A stretch of DNA of 64,000 bases from Lineus longissimus (taxonomy: Eukaryota; Nemertea; Pilidiophora; Heteronemertea; Lineidae), in the NCBI RefSeq assembly GCF_910592395.1, contig NC_088324.1:13914953-13978952 (forward strand). Direction: 5' to 3'. The notes beneath the pieces were generated by a model. It was not told the origin of the DNA, made no database searches, and saw nothing but the letters and a program-made list of their open reading frames with translations. Below, one piece after another: positions 12,401 to 24,400 of this stretch (position 1 is its first letter; each line of letters begins with the position of its first letter). The translations under genes were made by a program, and so were the position numbers.

Positions 12401-15400
12401 TTAAAACTATCGACGGATCCGGATCATTTTGTCAGGACAAGTTACCGCTGTCAGCTACCTTTCCCATGGGGCTCACACAGGACAAAATGGTAAGTTTGAG
12501 TGGACTTAATCCTCAGGAGCTGATTCGTGCAGAGTAGACCGCTTCACGGTGCCTGACAACGGACTGGAAGGGATACATGGGGGAGGGGTGATCAAACTTT
12601 ATCTGCCATGTTTAATTTCAGATCGAGGCTTGGTGGTCAGGTTCTGATCCCGAGAGCGGCATCAGACACTACGAGGTGGCGCTCGCCTCAAGGCCAGGTG
12701 ACGAGGATATCATGGCTTTCGAAAAGGTGGCGAGGGGAACGACTGGATACTACAAGAAATATCACCCTGGCTTGGAAGAGGGCAAAGTTTTCTATTTCAT
12801 CGTTCGAGGTACCAACCAGGCCATGTTGCAAGCTACACAGGTATGCAAAGTTTTAGGTTGGTCAATTTATTACGGCATGGTTGTTCGAAACAAGTTAGGT
12901 CAGTGATTCGCGTTACAAATTTCCGAAGAGAAATTTATTAATGATAATATAAGAGAATTTCTTTAGCGCTCGAATTATGCAAGGCATATTCTCGAGCTTT
13001 AACCTGGCGAACCTTTTGTTAAGCATCAAGTTAAAGTCAAGGCATAGTTGGTGACTGTTTTTTGAACAGCCGAGCCCTGTCGAGTCCGTCGTCCAATAGT
13101 GCGGTGGCAAATCGGTTGAAAGTTTAAATGGTAGGTCTATGTTTTCCTGAAAGCTTATTGGTATTTCCCCTTCCTTCGTTTCGCCAAGTTTCGTCAGTGC
13201 CGTGTACCATTTCAGGCTTTCGGACCATTCATTGTTGACGTTGTCGTTCCGACATATTCTGGGGCCATCATGCCCTACATGGATGCCGGAGTTCTTATGG
13301 TGGCCTATGACAAAAGCAAGTTTGATGACGGGGAGGATGCGGACACGCTCACGTTGGAATTCGCTGTCGGTGCGTAAATCAGCGGTGACCTTATCTAAGA
13401 CTTCTGTCTCGATTATATCATGTGTATGTGTGTGTCTGTGTGCCAAGACCTTGGTCTCTCCAGCAATGAATCCCTGAACAATCAGTTAATCAAGACTGAT
13501 TCCCAAAAGGTAACCGAATTTTGTTGACGCACTGGCTCTTAGTAAAGATTCATCCACGAACAACCCTGAAAGCAGTTCCAAGTGTTGCCACTTTTGTCCA
13601 GTTCCTCCACATTTGATTCTATCCTTGAACGAGGCGCTCCTTCAACAGCCAATGGTGCTGATATGGCTCCGGCAATTCTAGGCTGCATCTGTCTTTCGAA
13701 TATTGCAGGAACACGAAAAGGGGCCACTGACGTAATATCCTGGCATCCTCTAGTAGATGGCGCACCTTGCAAGATGAAGGCGCCATCTCATTGTACAACC
13801 ATCCAGACCACGTCCGGGGACGACTTCGTACAGGGGAAGACATACTACGTATCTCTCCAAGCCACGAATGCTGTTGGACGGTCGGTGGTCGTCACAGCAG
13901 ACCCGCTGGTCCACTTCATGGACAAGCCCAGTGAAGGAGTTGTGATGGACACAGAGGTGGTACAAGGCATGGCTAGCGTTATGTTACCAGATATATTTAC
14001 AACCAACTGGGTAGGTGTACACACATGCGCCGCATCCGCACTGGAAGCATCATAGTTAGACTTGTCAAGCCTTCCTACACATTCTCGGTACGTTGAACAT
14101 TTCTCCACAAAAATGTCTGCACGATAGGGATCTTACACTGGATAGAATTGGGTAGAACAAGATTTGTGGGCGACATTTAAAAGTGCTGTTAATACAAATA
14201 CTATCTAAAAATATCACCAACAGGCTAGGTTCAAAGAAGATGTTGACTACCAGACCATAGACAATCAGATTGATGCCAAATGGTACGGATTCGAGCGGCC
14301 TTCACTGACGACCAGCTACATGGTTGGCTTGGGGGATGTCCCGGGAACGGACAACGTGGTTAAATTTACATCCGTAAGACAACAGACCAAGTATAGATTT
14401 CGATGGATTCCTCTGAAGAGTTTTGTGGTGAGTATACAGGTTAGGGAGATGATGACAAATGTGTTAGGACATTTAAACGCCATTAGGAATGGCAGGTCCA
14501 CAGCACTCATTATCGACTTAGAATAGACTAAATATCTGCCTTCAGTCATGAAGTCTCCAAGTGATTTTGGCTTCGGTGCATTGAAAAGATGGGACATTGT
14601 TCATTTCCTTCTAGCGTTATTACACAACGGTCATCGCGACAAATGATCATGGAGAAACTCGAATGACCTCCGACGGCGTGATGATTTTGAGGAAAGGCGC
14701 AGCCATGGACGCGATCACGGTCAAGGACGGGCGTCGCTGTGATCAGGTGGGTGGCATTTAAAGCAGTTTCGATGACAATGTCTTGTACTTGCATACCTTT
14801 CGCTGAGGAACTGTGTACCAACTCGCATTTCATCCTCTGAGCGACCTCCTCACACCCTCCCATGTCAGCTCTTTTGATCGCTCACACAAAGAGCTACTGA
14901 AATTTAATATCATACCTGATACACTTTCGGATGAACCTTCGAATATCCTCGCGTAGAAAACGATCTCTCCTCTTCATGAACTCATGTGAGCCTACAAAGC
15001 TCTGAGTAAACTTAATATCCCGCCCGATTTGGCGGTTGTGGAGGTGGATATTGATGTTTAGATCCGATGAAAAAAAATCCTTTGAGAGCTGGACGTAAAA
15101 CTAAATAGCACTGACGACAGGTCCTCTTTGACGACTGAAGTTTCTCCTTCCAGACTTTCGGCAACCAAACCTGCTTAGATGAAATCGACTACCAAGTGTC
15201 CTCGAGTGTCCTTTCTGCCCATTGGGATATCCCTGAAAACTTCAAGCCATTCATAGCCAATGTCCACTGGGCAATAGAGGAGAATATAGACCCCACGAAA
15301 GGAACAAGTACGTCTAGATGGGTATTTTTAATAGGAAGTGACTACTTGGCAAGCCCTGCTTACCAAACAGCGACTTTTTCTTGTCCTGAATGGAGAGCCG

Positions 15401-18400
15401 AACTCATTAATATTAGAGTAAAGTCTCCAGCTGGCCAAACAGGGTAGATTTTTTACCTGTTTGGCAAGCCCGGCTGGCCGAACAGGGTGGCTTTTTAGTG
15501 CTGTTTGGCAAGCGGCTCTCCAAACAGGACAAAAAAAGATGCCTGTTCGGCGAGCGGCTTGCCAAATAGACCCGGCCAAAATAAAAACGCTGTTCCCCAG
15601 AGGTCTACAATGATCTCTCAGACTCCTCTTTTCACGTGCTCCACATGTAACTGACCACATGAAACTGACCGACGCATTCCTTTGCAGAAATCGGATGGAA
15701 GCCTTTCGAACCCTATCTTAGCCTCAAGATGGCCGACAACATTATCAAACCAGGGCTAGCCATGGTCAGCGGGCGGCAGTACCGCTCAAAAGTCCAATTT
15801 TGTTACGGCACTGTCTGCTATGACCTGGTTTATAGCGATGGTGTCCTGATTCAGTCGAAACCTCCGGCCCCTGGACAAATGGAGGTGGTACTCCTACCAC
15901 CGTTGGTCAAAGGTGGTGAGATACAGGTATTACTCAGTGGTTATACCTTTGCTTCATTTGCCATTGCTCTCCATCCGAATCCGTAGGCCGCGGAGTGTTT
16001 TGTTAATTTTCTTCCATCGATGGATACTGTGCAAGTGTCGTTCTAACATGGTTAATACCGTCTTCTTTCCCAGGAAGTGACTACTTGGCAAGCCCGGCTT
16101 ACGAAACAGCGACTTTTTCTAGTCGAACTCATTATTATTAAAGTAAAGTCTCCAGCTCGCCAAACAGGGTAGATTTTTTACCTGTTTGGCAAGCCCGGCT
16201 GGCCAGACAGGGTGGCTTTTTAGTGCTGTTTGGCAAGCGGCTCTCCAAACAGGACAAAAAAAGATGCCTGTTCGGCGAGCGGCTTGCCAAATAGACCCGG
16301 CCTTCAATTATTCCCCCCTGACTATTTCAGCTGAATGTCATTTTCGACAAGTTTGAAGACTTGGACATTCCTGAGATCTACCCCGATATTGCCAAATCAG
16401 TAGTGGACAGGTACGAGTGGTCCGTCTCTGGGATCAATGGCCATGGGTCTGTAACCGAATGGAAGGAAGCCACCGTGGTCAGCGTCAACGGAACCTTGGT
16501 GAGCGCTAGTAATGGTCCATCTACGTGTACATGTACCTTCAATTCAAATTGCAAAATTGATTGAAAGCTAACGGGGCTAAAGCAGTTTGATCGGTTGAAC
16601 TCTGAAGACAGCGCCAATGAAGATGATCGATGGCTCACGATTGGCCAATACGACAGCACATCGTATTTGCACTTTTTCATGACGAAGAATAAAGGCCATT
16701 GTCCATGTTTGGTAATGCCTAATAAAAAGTGTTGTGTGCACATTCAAATGTTACTTTACATGCATGCTTGGGAAAGTGATATATGAATTCTTCCCACAAA
16801 ATATTTGCATCGGAGTTGCATTCACATAAGGTGTGATGTCTTGTAAATTCAAATTTTATACGCTATAGGAGACTAGTAATTGATGATGAATCCTTTCTTC
16901 CGACACTGCAGTATCATATACAATGTATCAACAAATATATATTTGATTATTTGATAATCTATCCGCAGGCCGAATTCTTCATCACCCTTGGGAATGTCAC
17001 CAGAGAAAAGGGCAATTGTCCCAGATTTGCATTGCGAGGTTTTACCAAAGCCATGATGAGTACCACGATATACAAGGTGGGAAAATATTGCGAGTTTTCG
17101 AAGATCCTGCATAGAATTCGTGATGTAATTGGAAGCCCGGTAGACGGGGATGGTAAGTTTAGCATGGAAAAATCCACAAAGGAAATCAGAAATGACATTT
17201 CGCTATCCCTAGTGTGCATATACCCTTTACGGAGCCAAAGGGAAATCTAAAAATTTCAAAGGGGATATATGCACAGTCCGAATGGAAATCTTGTGGTCTG
17301 GTATGACGTTATGAGTGTATAGGTCATGTCGAAATCCTGCTGTGAACAAAAGAAACAAAACCAAGAACATCAATTTTTGATATCATCCATTGTTGATCTA
17401 ATATTTCAGATAAATCATTTTTTCGTGGGTTTATTTACAGGCCAGACATCAAGACACCGGGGAGAACCTATAAACCTACAGACAGTCAATATGATAGATG
17501 GGGATGCAGATTTCACCGCGTACACCAATATTCTGTCCGCAGTATTCCCAAGCCTTCCTAAGCGAGCCTATCACTATGCTGTGATATATGATGAAGACTT
17601 TGACGCTTTTACCTTTTACAAGAAGCCAGACAAGCTAAAACTCAGAGACCCATGTTCGCTGCCAACTTCCATACGGTGTGGGGAAATAGGTAGGTCATTA
17701 CAGAGAGAAGATGATCTTGATAATACCAAACGAGTTCTTATTGAAGTCTTACGTCGTAGGTTTTGGATTCGGGAGCTCAACACCATTTCTCCATCTCATC
17801 TCCATTGCCGACATTGCTGTCTTAATTCCAAATTGCTGAAACGTACTGCAATCTCAACTGCTCAATGTGCCGATAACTAATAATCTGTCCAAACACCCAA
17901 GTTAAGTAAGGTGATTCTCCGAGCTTTCACTTTGCCTTTTTGTACAGATGATGGCGAACCATTCATCAATATAGAATTCGAGGAAGGATACCTGCAGCAT
18001 GGTCGTATGTACTTCATCTGTCTGTACGCCGCGAATGTGACAGTTGACGCCATTGGCGGTGTGCAGCATCTACCCGAGTTCTATGAATGTAGCGACGGCA
18101 TTACTGTGGATAACACGGCACCCATCCCTGGGCGTGCCTGGGTTGGGTTCGATAGGCCTCTCGATTACTTGGTAGGTGATATTCTACTCTGGAATTTCGC
18201 CTTCTTCTCAATGTTCTGAGTTGTAATGCCTAACATGCGAGTCAATCGTTTCGCAGTCCGATGCATAATGTAGTATTTTAAATGCAAAAGCGAAGGTTTT
18301 GTTGATAAAACGTCTTTGGTAGAACGGGCCTAAAGTGATGTTTCTCCTTTCAGAGTACTTCGAATGAGCTTTTCGTAAGCTGGGACCCGTTTGACGAACC

Positions 18401-21400
18401 CGAAGAGTGTCACGGTAGTGCAGCTCAAAATGCTGGCATTCAGTTCTTTGAGTACGCGATAGGTAAATGAGAACACGGTCGTCTATATATGAGAACATCC
18501 TCCTTTTCCATTCACGGCGACCTTTACCTACTCATCACGCCATTACAATCTAATTTTTGAACAGCTTCGGCCAGGCTTTACAGAGTCATGCTGTTGGTGT
18601 ACATTGTAATTACTGGTGACAAAGGTAAATTGGGACGAATACGGCAACTGTGCAGTAATCACGTGATGAAAATGTACGTGTAGTGTACCGGGTAAATCTA
18701 TGGTGTTCACGGCAGCACTCAGGCTGTTAAGAGCATTTTCCACCGGTCCATGTTATGGTCCATTCATGACCACAACGTCTCGAGCATAATCAAAAGATTG
18801 AGTTCAATTTGTCATGTCTTTGCAGGGGCCCATTATGGTGAAAGCGATATCCGTGATTGGGTGAATGTTGGAGTGACAGATCACGCACGGATCCATGGTC
18901 TTCAGCTGCAGGATGGTCATAACTACTATATAACAATTAGAGGTGGGTTGTTTTACAAAATTCAGTATAAGGTGTACCCAACTGACAACTCTCAAGGAAC
19001 AGGGGGCATCTGGGTGCCATCGAAGTTCGCCAATGCTTGGCTGATAGAGATATCCTGGCACCAGTCAGGAGAGCCATTGAAGGCCACGACAAACCAGCAG
19101 CGAACCAAAATACGGTGTGGTCGCATACCACGGTCATATTCTAGGTATCTTTTGCTTTCAATTACCACCTCCGATTGCTGCGATGATGTCAGTTAGAATT
19201 GGTTTCTTGAACTTTTCGTCTTACTCACGATAGAACGGTATCAGGATAACAATACTCGCTGCAGTTGAAACATCTCTTCTTTCTGTTCGTTTAGCAACCA
19301 ATTTTGCTGGCTTGTCATCACAGTCTACCACAAATGCAGTGACAATTGATCGGAGTCCGCCAATCACGACAAAGCAGGGTATCCGCTTTGCAAGCAACTA
19401 CCACACCTCTACCGAAGAGATGAGAGCAGTGTAAGCCATTGGAGACCTCCCACCTTTCTTGAGGGAACATGAACCAATAGTCTCATTGGTTCAAATGTAA
19501 AACTTACACCGGTGAAGCAGGATTCAGTGATTCTGAATGGTCAATATCATTCACACGTCGCGTTTATTTTGTCCCAGAATATTAACTTTATGGAACTGTA
19601 GAATATTCTCCTCAGTTATCGAAAAATAGAAAAAAAAACTTGATTCACTGGCTCTCCTTTCGTAGCTCTTTTTTTGGTTGGACTGGTTGACCTAGTTAAT
19701 TATTCTGTACTACCTAATAATGTCATTTCAAATATCATCTCGTATTATAGATGGGAGGACATTTTCAGAGACGATGAAAGCTTCGTCGATTATTATGAAT
19801 GGGCGGTCGGTTCCGAAGAAGGATACGCGGACATTATGCCATATACCAAAACAAAACAAGAATTTGGCGAATATCCTAACAGTTTTAGTACCGAGAGTGA
19901 ACCTCTTCATCTCCAGGAGGGGCATGCTTATTATGTATCAGTAAAGGTAAGAATTCACCGAATTCCCATCATGCTCGTCATCTCAATTTTTGCAATTTTG
20001 GAAAGAAAAAAAACACCTTCTCACCAGTTACTTGGCAGTTCATTCCTTTTTTTAAAAACTTTAGGCTTACAATGGAGCAGGCCTCTCCACTTTAATCAAC
20101 TCCTGGCCTACCATCGTGGATGCCTCGCCCCCAGTTCCTGGCCTCGTCTATGACGGCCTCGCCCTTGGAAGAAACCTGGACGAAGACAGTGACTACCAGA
20201 CAGACCCCCACACCATCTCGGCGTCCTGGAAAGGCTTCGAGGACCCTCACTCGGGCATCCTCGCCTACAAGTGGTCGGTAGGATCGTGCCCGGGGTGTTC
20301 TGACAAGGTGGAGGAGCATCCGGTCGGGATTATGACATGTAAGCTTAGTGGACTCGATTTCCTCGGGAAATATCCAATAGGGTTACGACGCCGGTAATGA
20401 CATGATGATATGAGAAATTGAGTAATTGTGCAAATATTTCCCCAACATCTTCGTGTTTATGTTAAGGAAGTGACTACTTGGCAAGCCCGGCTTACCAAAC
20501 AGCGACTTTTTCTTGTCCTGAATGGAAAGCCGAAATCATTGATATTAAAGTAAAGTCTCCAGCTCGCCAAACAGGGTAGATGTTTTACCTGTTGGGGAAG
20601 CCCGGCTGGCCTAACAGGGTGGCTTTTTAGTGCTGTTTGGCAAGCGGCTTTCCAAACAGGACAAAAAAAGATGCCTGTTCGGCGAGCGGCTTGCCAAATA
20701 GACCCAGTGTAACATCTGTGGTTGTTTCCCATGTGTCAGTGTTTCCAAACAATAGGCAGCTAGAGAGACCATGACTTTTCAATAGGGGGGATACACAGAA
20801 AATCTTGTCAATCTATTTTTGAGCGTTCCCAAACAATGAGGGGAAACACTCAAAAACAGAAACACTCAAAAACATTACACCGACCTTATGTTAATATTGT
20901 ATTGAAACGAGACGTTTGTTTTCTAGATGCAACAGCAGAACATTTGGAACTTCTTCCTGGGCATGTCTATTATGTAACCGTGAAAGCTTGTAACGGCGCC
21001 GGGATGTGCTCGGATGCCTCCTCTGATGGTATTATCATGGACAACTCGCCACCCATTCCAGGGGTCGTGTCTGACGGGACTGACCCTGAGGATTCAGATT
21101 TTCAGTTTTCAAGGTACTGTTGCTTACTGGTCGGTACGTTACTTGGAATAACCAAAAACAGTCAGGTGAAACAGTTCATGCTCTCTTGGTTAAGTCCTAA
21201 CGTTTGCCGTTAAGCTGCAAATGGTCAACAGCAGTCCAGGGCTAAGTTGTTCTCGTGGCATTCGGGATAAACGTCAGCGTAAACTCGATCAACTAAGCTT
21301 CATCTTCTTCTCAGTAAATTGTATTTACATTAGGATCGACCAGAGCATCTGTCCAGTCACATGTAAGTTTGTTTTTTTCTCCAGGGGAAGACTTGCTGCA

Positions 21401-24400
21401 AAATGGTGGGGCTTTGTGGACCCGCAGTCTGGAATCAAGCAGTATTCATGGTGGGCCGGCACGACCAAAGGAGGCACTGAAATCTTCCCTGAGGAACCCC
21501 TCCACCACTTCGAGGAGGCGTACCGCACTGTTTTCCCGAATGGCGATCTCCCCGAACAGACCATGATCTATATCACTGTCAAGGCGACTAATAATGCAGG
21601 TTGGTGCAACAATCATGATCTATCAGAAGTAAAACTCACACCAATGTTGACAAATTGAATGCTGTAACTTCCACGGGACACTGAGTTAGATTTGATAGCT
21701 ATAAAACGATCGATTTACTCATTTTGATATGAGCAACATGAAGGTCTGGATGGGTTTAAAACTTGGCCGGGTCTATTTGGCAAGCCGCTCGCCGAACAGG
21801 CATCTTTTTTTTGTCCTGTTTGGAGAGCCGCTTGCCAAACCGCACTAAAAATCCACCCTGTTCGGCCAGCCGGGCTTGCCAAACAGGTAAAAAATCTACC
21901 CTGTTTGGCGAGCTGGAGACTTTACTTAATATTAACGAGTTCGGCTCTCCATTCAGGACAAGAAAAAGTCGCTGTTTGGTAAGCCGGGCTTGCCAAATAG
22001 TCACTTCCTTAAAACTTATACGATATTTTCGGGGAACGGCCCATTGTAAACCGAAATTCATGAATTTTTTTCGAAGTCGTGGTAAAATGTATGAGCGGGG
22101 ACCCTATAATTTGCTTCAAATTTACTTCAAGGTCTCTCAGCCATCGCCACTTCAAATGGTATCAAGGTGGACCAAAGCCCTCCAGTCTTTACGAAAAATC
22201 CTGAGCTGAGGGATGACATGGGCGTCGTCTATCCCAACACACAAGTCTTCAAGACTATCCTCAGGGTCTGGTGGGAGTCCGATGATCCGGAATCGAACAT
22301 TGAAGAGCAATATGTGTTCATCTCGACCCATGAAAACGGAGAGGTACCGGCCCCAACAAAACTGGTGAGGACAATTTTAAGAAAATGAACTCCATACGAC
22401 ACACGTTCCCTTGTTTGAATGTTTACTTCTCAGCTGTTGCAATTTGATAACTAATCATTTTGTATTTCCAGATCGAAGGAGTCTTGATGGAACACACCTT
22501 CGTTGACTTGGATCTCCATGATGGCAATGAGTACTCCGTCACGGTGACGGCGTGTAACCTTGCCAAAGCGTGTACCAGTGCTGTCAGCCAGGTGATTCTC
22601 GTGGATCATTCGCCACCGACGACAGGTAATAAAGGCATTAAAAGCAAAAGTCAAACCTCTTTCCTTTGGATAGAATCCCTGCCCTCTTTAGTATCCCGGA
22701 GTTCCGTAGTTCAGACTCGAATATAAATCCACAGAATGTCGTTCATTTCTGTATTCGTTACTCTACAAGAATTTGTGTCCAATATTCACTGCCATTCTCT
22801 CCGTTCCAGGCATGTTCACCGTGGACACCCACAGTGGGGTCTCGAGACAAGTTCAGGAGACAACCATGAGATGGAATGCCAACACTCTGACCCTGGGATG
22901 GTTGGGTTTCTCCGACCTGCATTCTGGTATCAAACACTATGAGCTGTTTGTTGGAACAACTTTTGAAGGGTGGGAGCTTACGGTAGGTTGATACACCATG
23001 GGAATGGTCTCCAATAAAACAATTGCAGAAGTCATGTTCCCCTTACGTCCTCACGTTACGAAGACCGGAAGTAGACATATAACAATGGTTAGAGAGATCC
23101 ATCTCGTATTACTAGTAGTCCATCCTCGCAATATTTATGGAGAGTATCAGTACTCACACTCATCCTCATACTTGAAGGACCAATTTTCGAATTTTTTTCC
23201 AGGGTAATGAAATGGTTACAATCAACCATTCTGACCTGGATGTGCAGCGTGGAACGATAACAACATCAAGTGCTCTCTCGGACGACCAACAGATATACGT
23301 AACAATTGTCGCTGTAAACAAGGTATGTATGCCTAATCAAGAAGACCTCATCAGTTTTCCCCGGCCCCTGAGATCGATCGATCATATGGTCAAGGAATCG
23401 TGAAGTGGAGTTGATCCGTCGATTCGTCATTTAGCACTGATGAACCTACTACTCTTTGTTTTGAACTAGCATAAGGCCAAAACTTCAAAAGGTTAAATTA
23501 TGTACACTTTTCACCTAGGTTGGATTGAAAAGTCCCCCTTTCAAGAAGAAGTTTGTCCTCATCAATGGTGGGGAGATGGACCTTGTTAGGCGATGTGAGC
23601 CCGAGACGTGCATGGGAGACTGCATATGTGCGAAGGAAGGGGAGAGGTGTCCTAACCCAACGACAGCATGCAGTAGGTTTCATCTCCCAATATATTATTG
23701 CACCGTGAGTGGGTGCTATAGCTTCGAAAGTCCAGATAGATAATGACTTACCTGAGGGAAGAGACGGATCTGAATTTACCAGTTCGCTTAGCTGACCAAT
23801 AACTGTTTCTTTCAAAGCACTGAGTGATTACCCTGCGCAAAGCTCCTAACTTGATGACCAGAGTCCAATTGGTCTCCATCTCTACTAGTCAGCAAGAAAG
23901 ACACGGTGAACCCGCCAGGAGCAGATTTATTGTATCATTTTCCCCTTCATGTGTTTCTGCCTTGTCAAGTGATCCTCCTGCAGTTTTCATCTTTCCAGAT
24001 CCGACTGCTAATGAGATTGCAGGCTACAGATACAGGAACGGGGATTGCGGTGGGAGGGATATCAAAAATATAAGAAGTACCACCCTCTCGGTCTGTGAGG
24101 CGGAATGTAACAAAGATACCCGTTGCAAATCGATTTTGTGGGTGTCTGCCCCTTGGAATTATTGCTGGTTGAAATGGAGCGCGTGTCTGGGAGCGCTGTC
24201 CGCATCACATCTCTCACAACTCCACTTTTATACCAAGCAAGGTAAGGTCAAGAACCGATTGAAGAGGAGTGTGCAACTGAAGCTGACTGTTCAAAAGGAT
24301 GAGCATCTACTGCCAGTATCTGAATGTAGGGGGTCTCTCTTTTCTTACATTGTCATTCTTTGACGATGATAATGACAAAGAAAACATTTGTAAATACTAC

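Larger units (their letters stand above)
6950..14746 (+). other. Exons 10-24: first part of the FN3-like array
   Basis: Exons: 6950-7120, 7790-7995, 8202-8329, 8787-8952, 9573-9731, 9910-10030, 10740-10958, 11212-11415, 11622-11902, 12333-12489, 12622-12840, 13216-13369, 13709-14010, 14224-14427, 14615-14746. The repeat signature appears as VDTSPPVIRNLG (exon 14), IDASPPHVGIVHDG (exon 17), SDGVLVDTTRPVVSELG (exon 18) and SDGVMILRKG (exon 24). The W-x-G-F or W-W-S-G strand is clear in exons 17 (HWDGFLDRESGVRSY) and 20 (WWSGSDPESGIRHY). Most boundaries in this block are phase 0. Exon 10 could begin at 6919 instead, but only 6950 keeps the frame that matches the repeat. Confidence 0.75.
15154..23322 (+). 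other. Exons 25-41: second part of the FN3-like array
   Basis: Exons: 15154-15307, 15688-15926, 16331-16498, 16969-17152, 17441-17689, 17948-18171, 18354-18462, 18826-18942, 19295-19430, 19751-19946, 20065-20338, 20927-21113, 21385-21599, 22132-22364, 22472-22625, 22810-22982, 23203-23322. Signature copies: SDGVLIQSKPPAPGQ (26), SDGITVDNTAPIPGR (30), VTIDRSPPITTKQG (33), IVDASPPVPGLVYDG (35), SDGIIMDNSPPIPGVVSDG (36), IKVDQSPPVFTKN (38), VILVDHSPPTTG (39). Each unit is usually spread over two exons, with a boundary inside the unit, so exon borders do not coincide with repeat borders. Exon 28 could end earlier, at 17077, where another GT follows AAG; the frame-consistent end is 17152. Confidence 0.75.
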
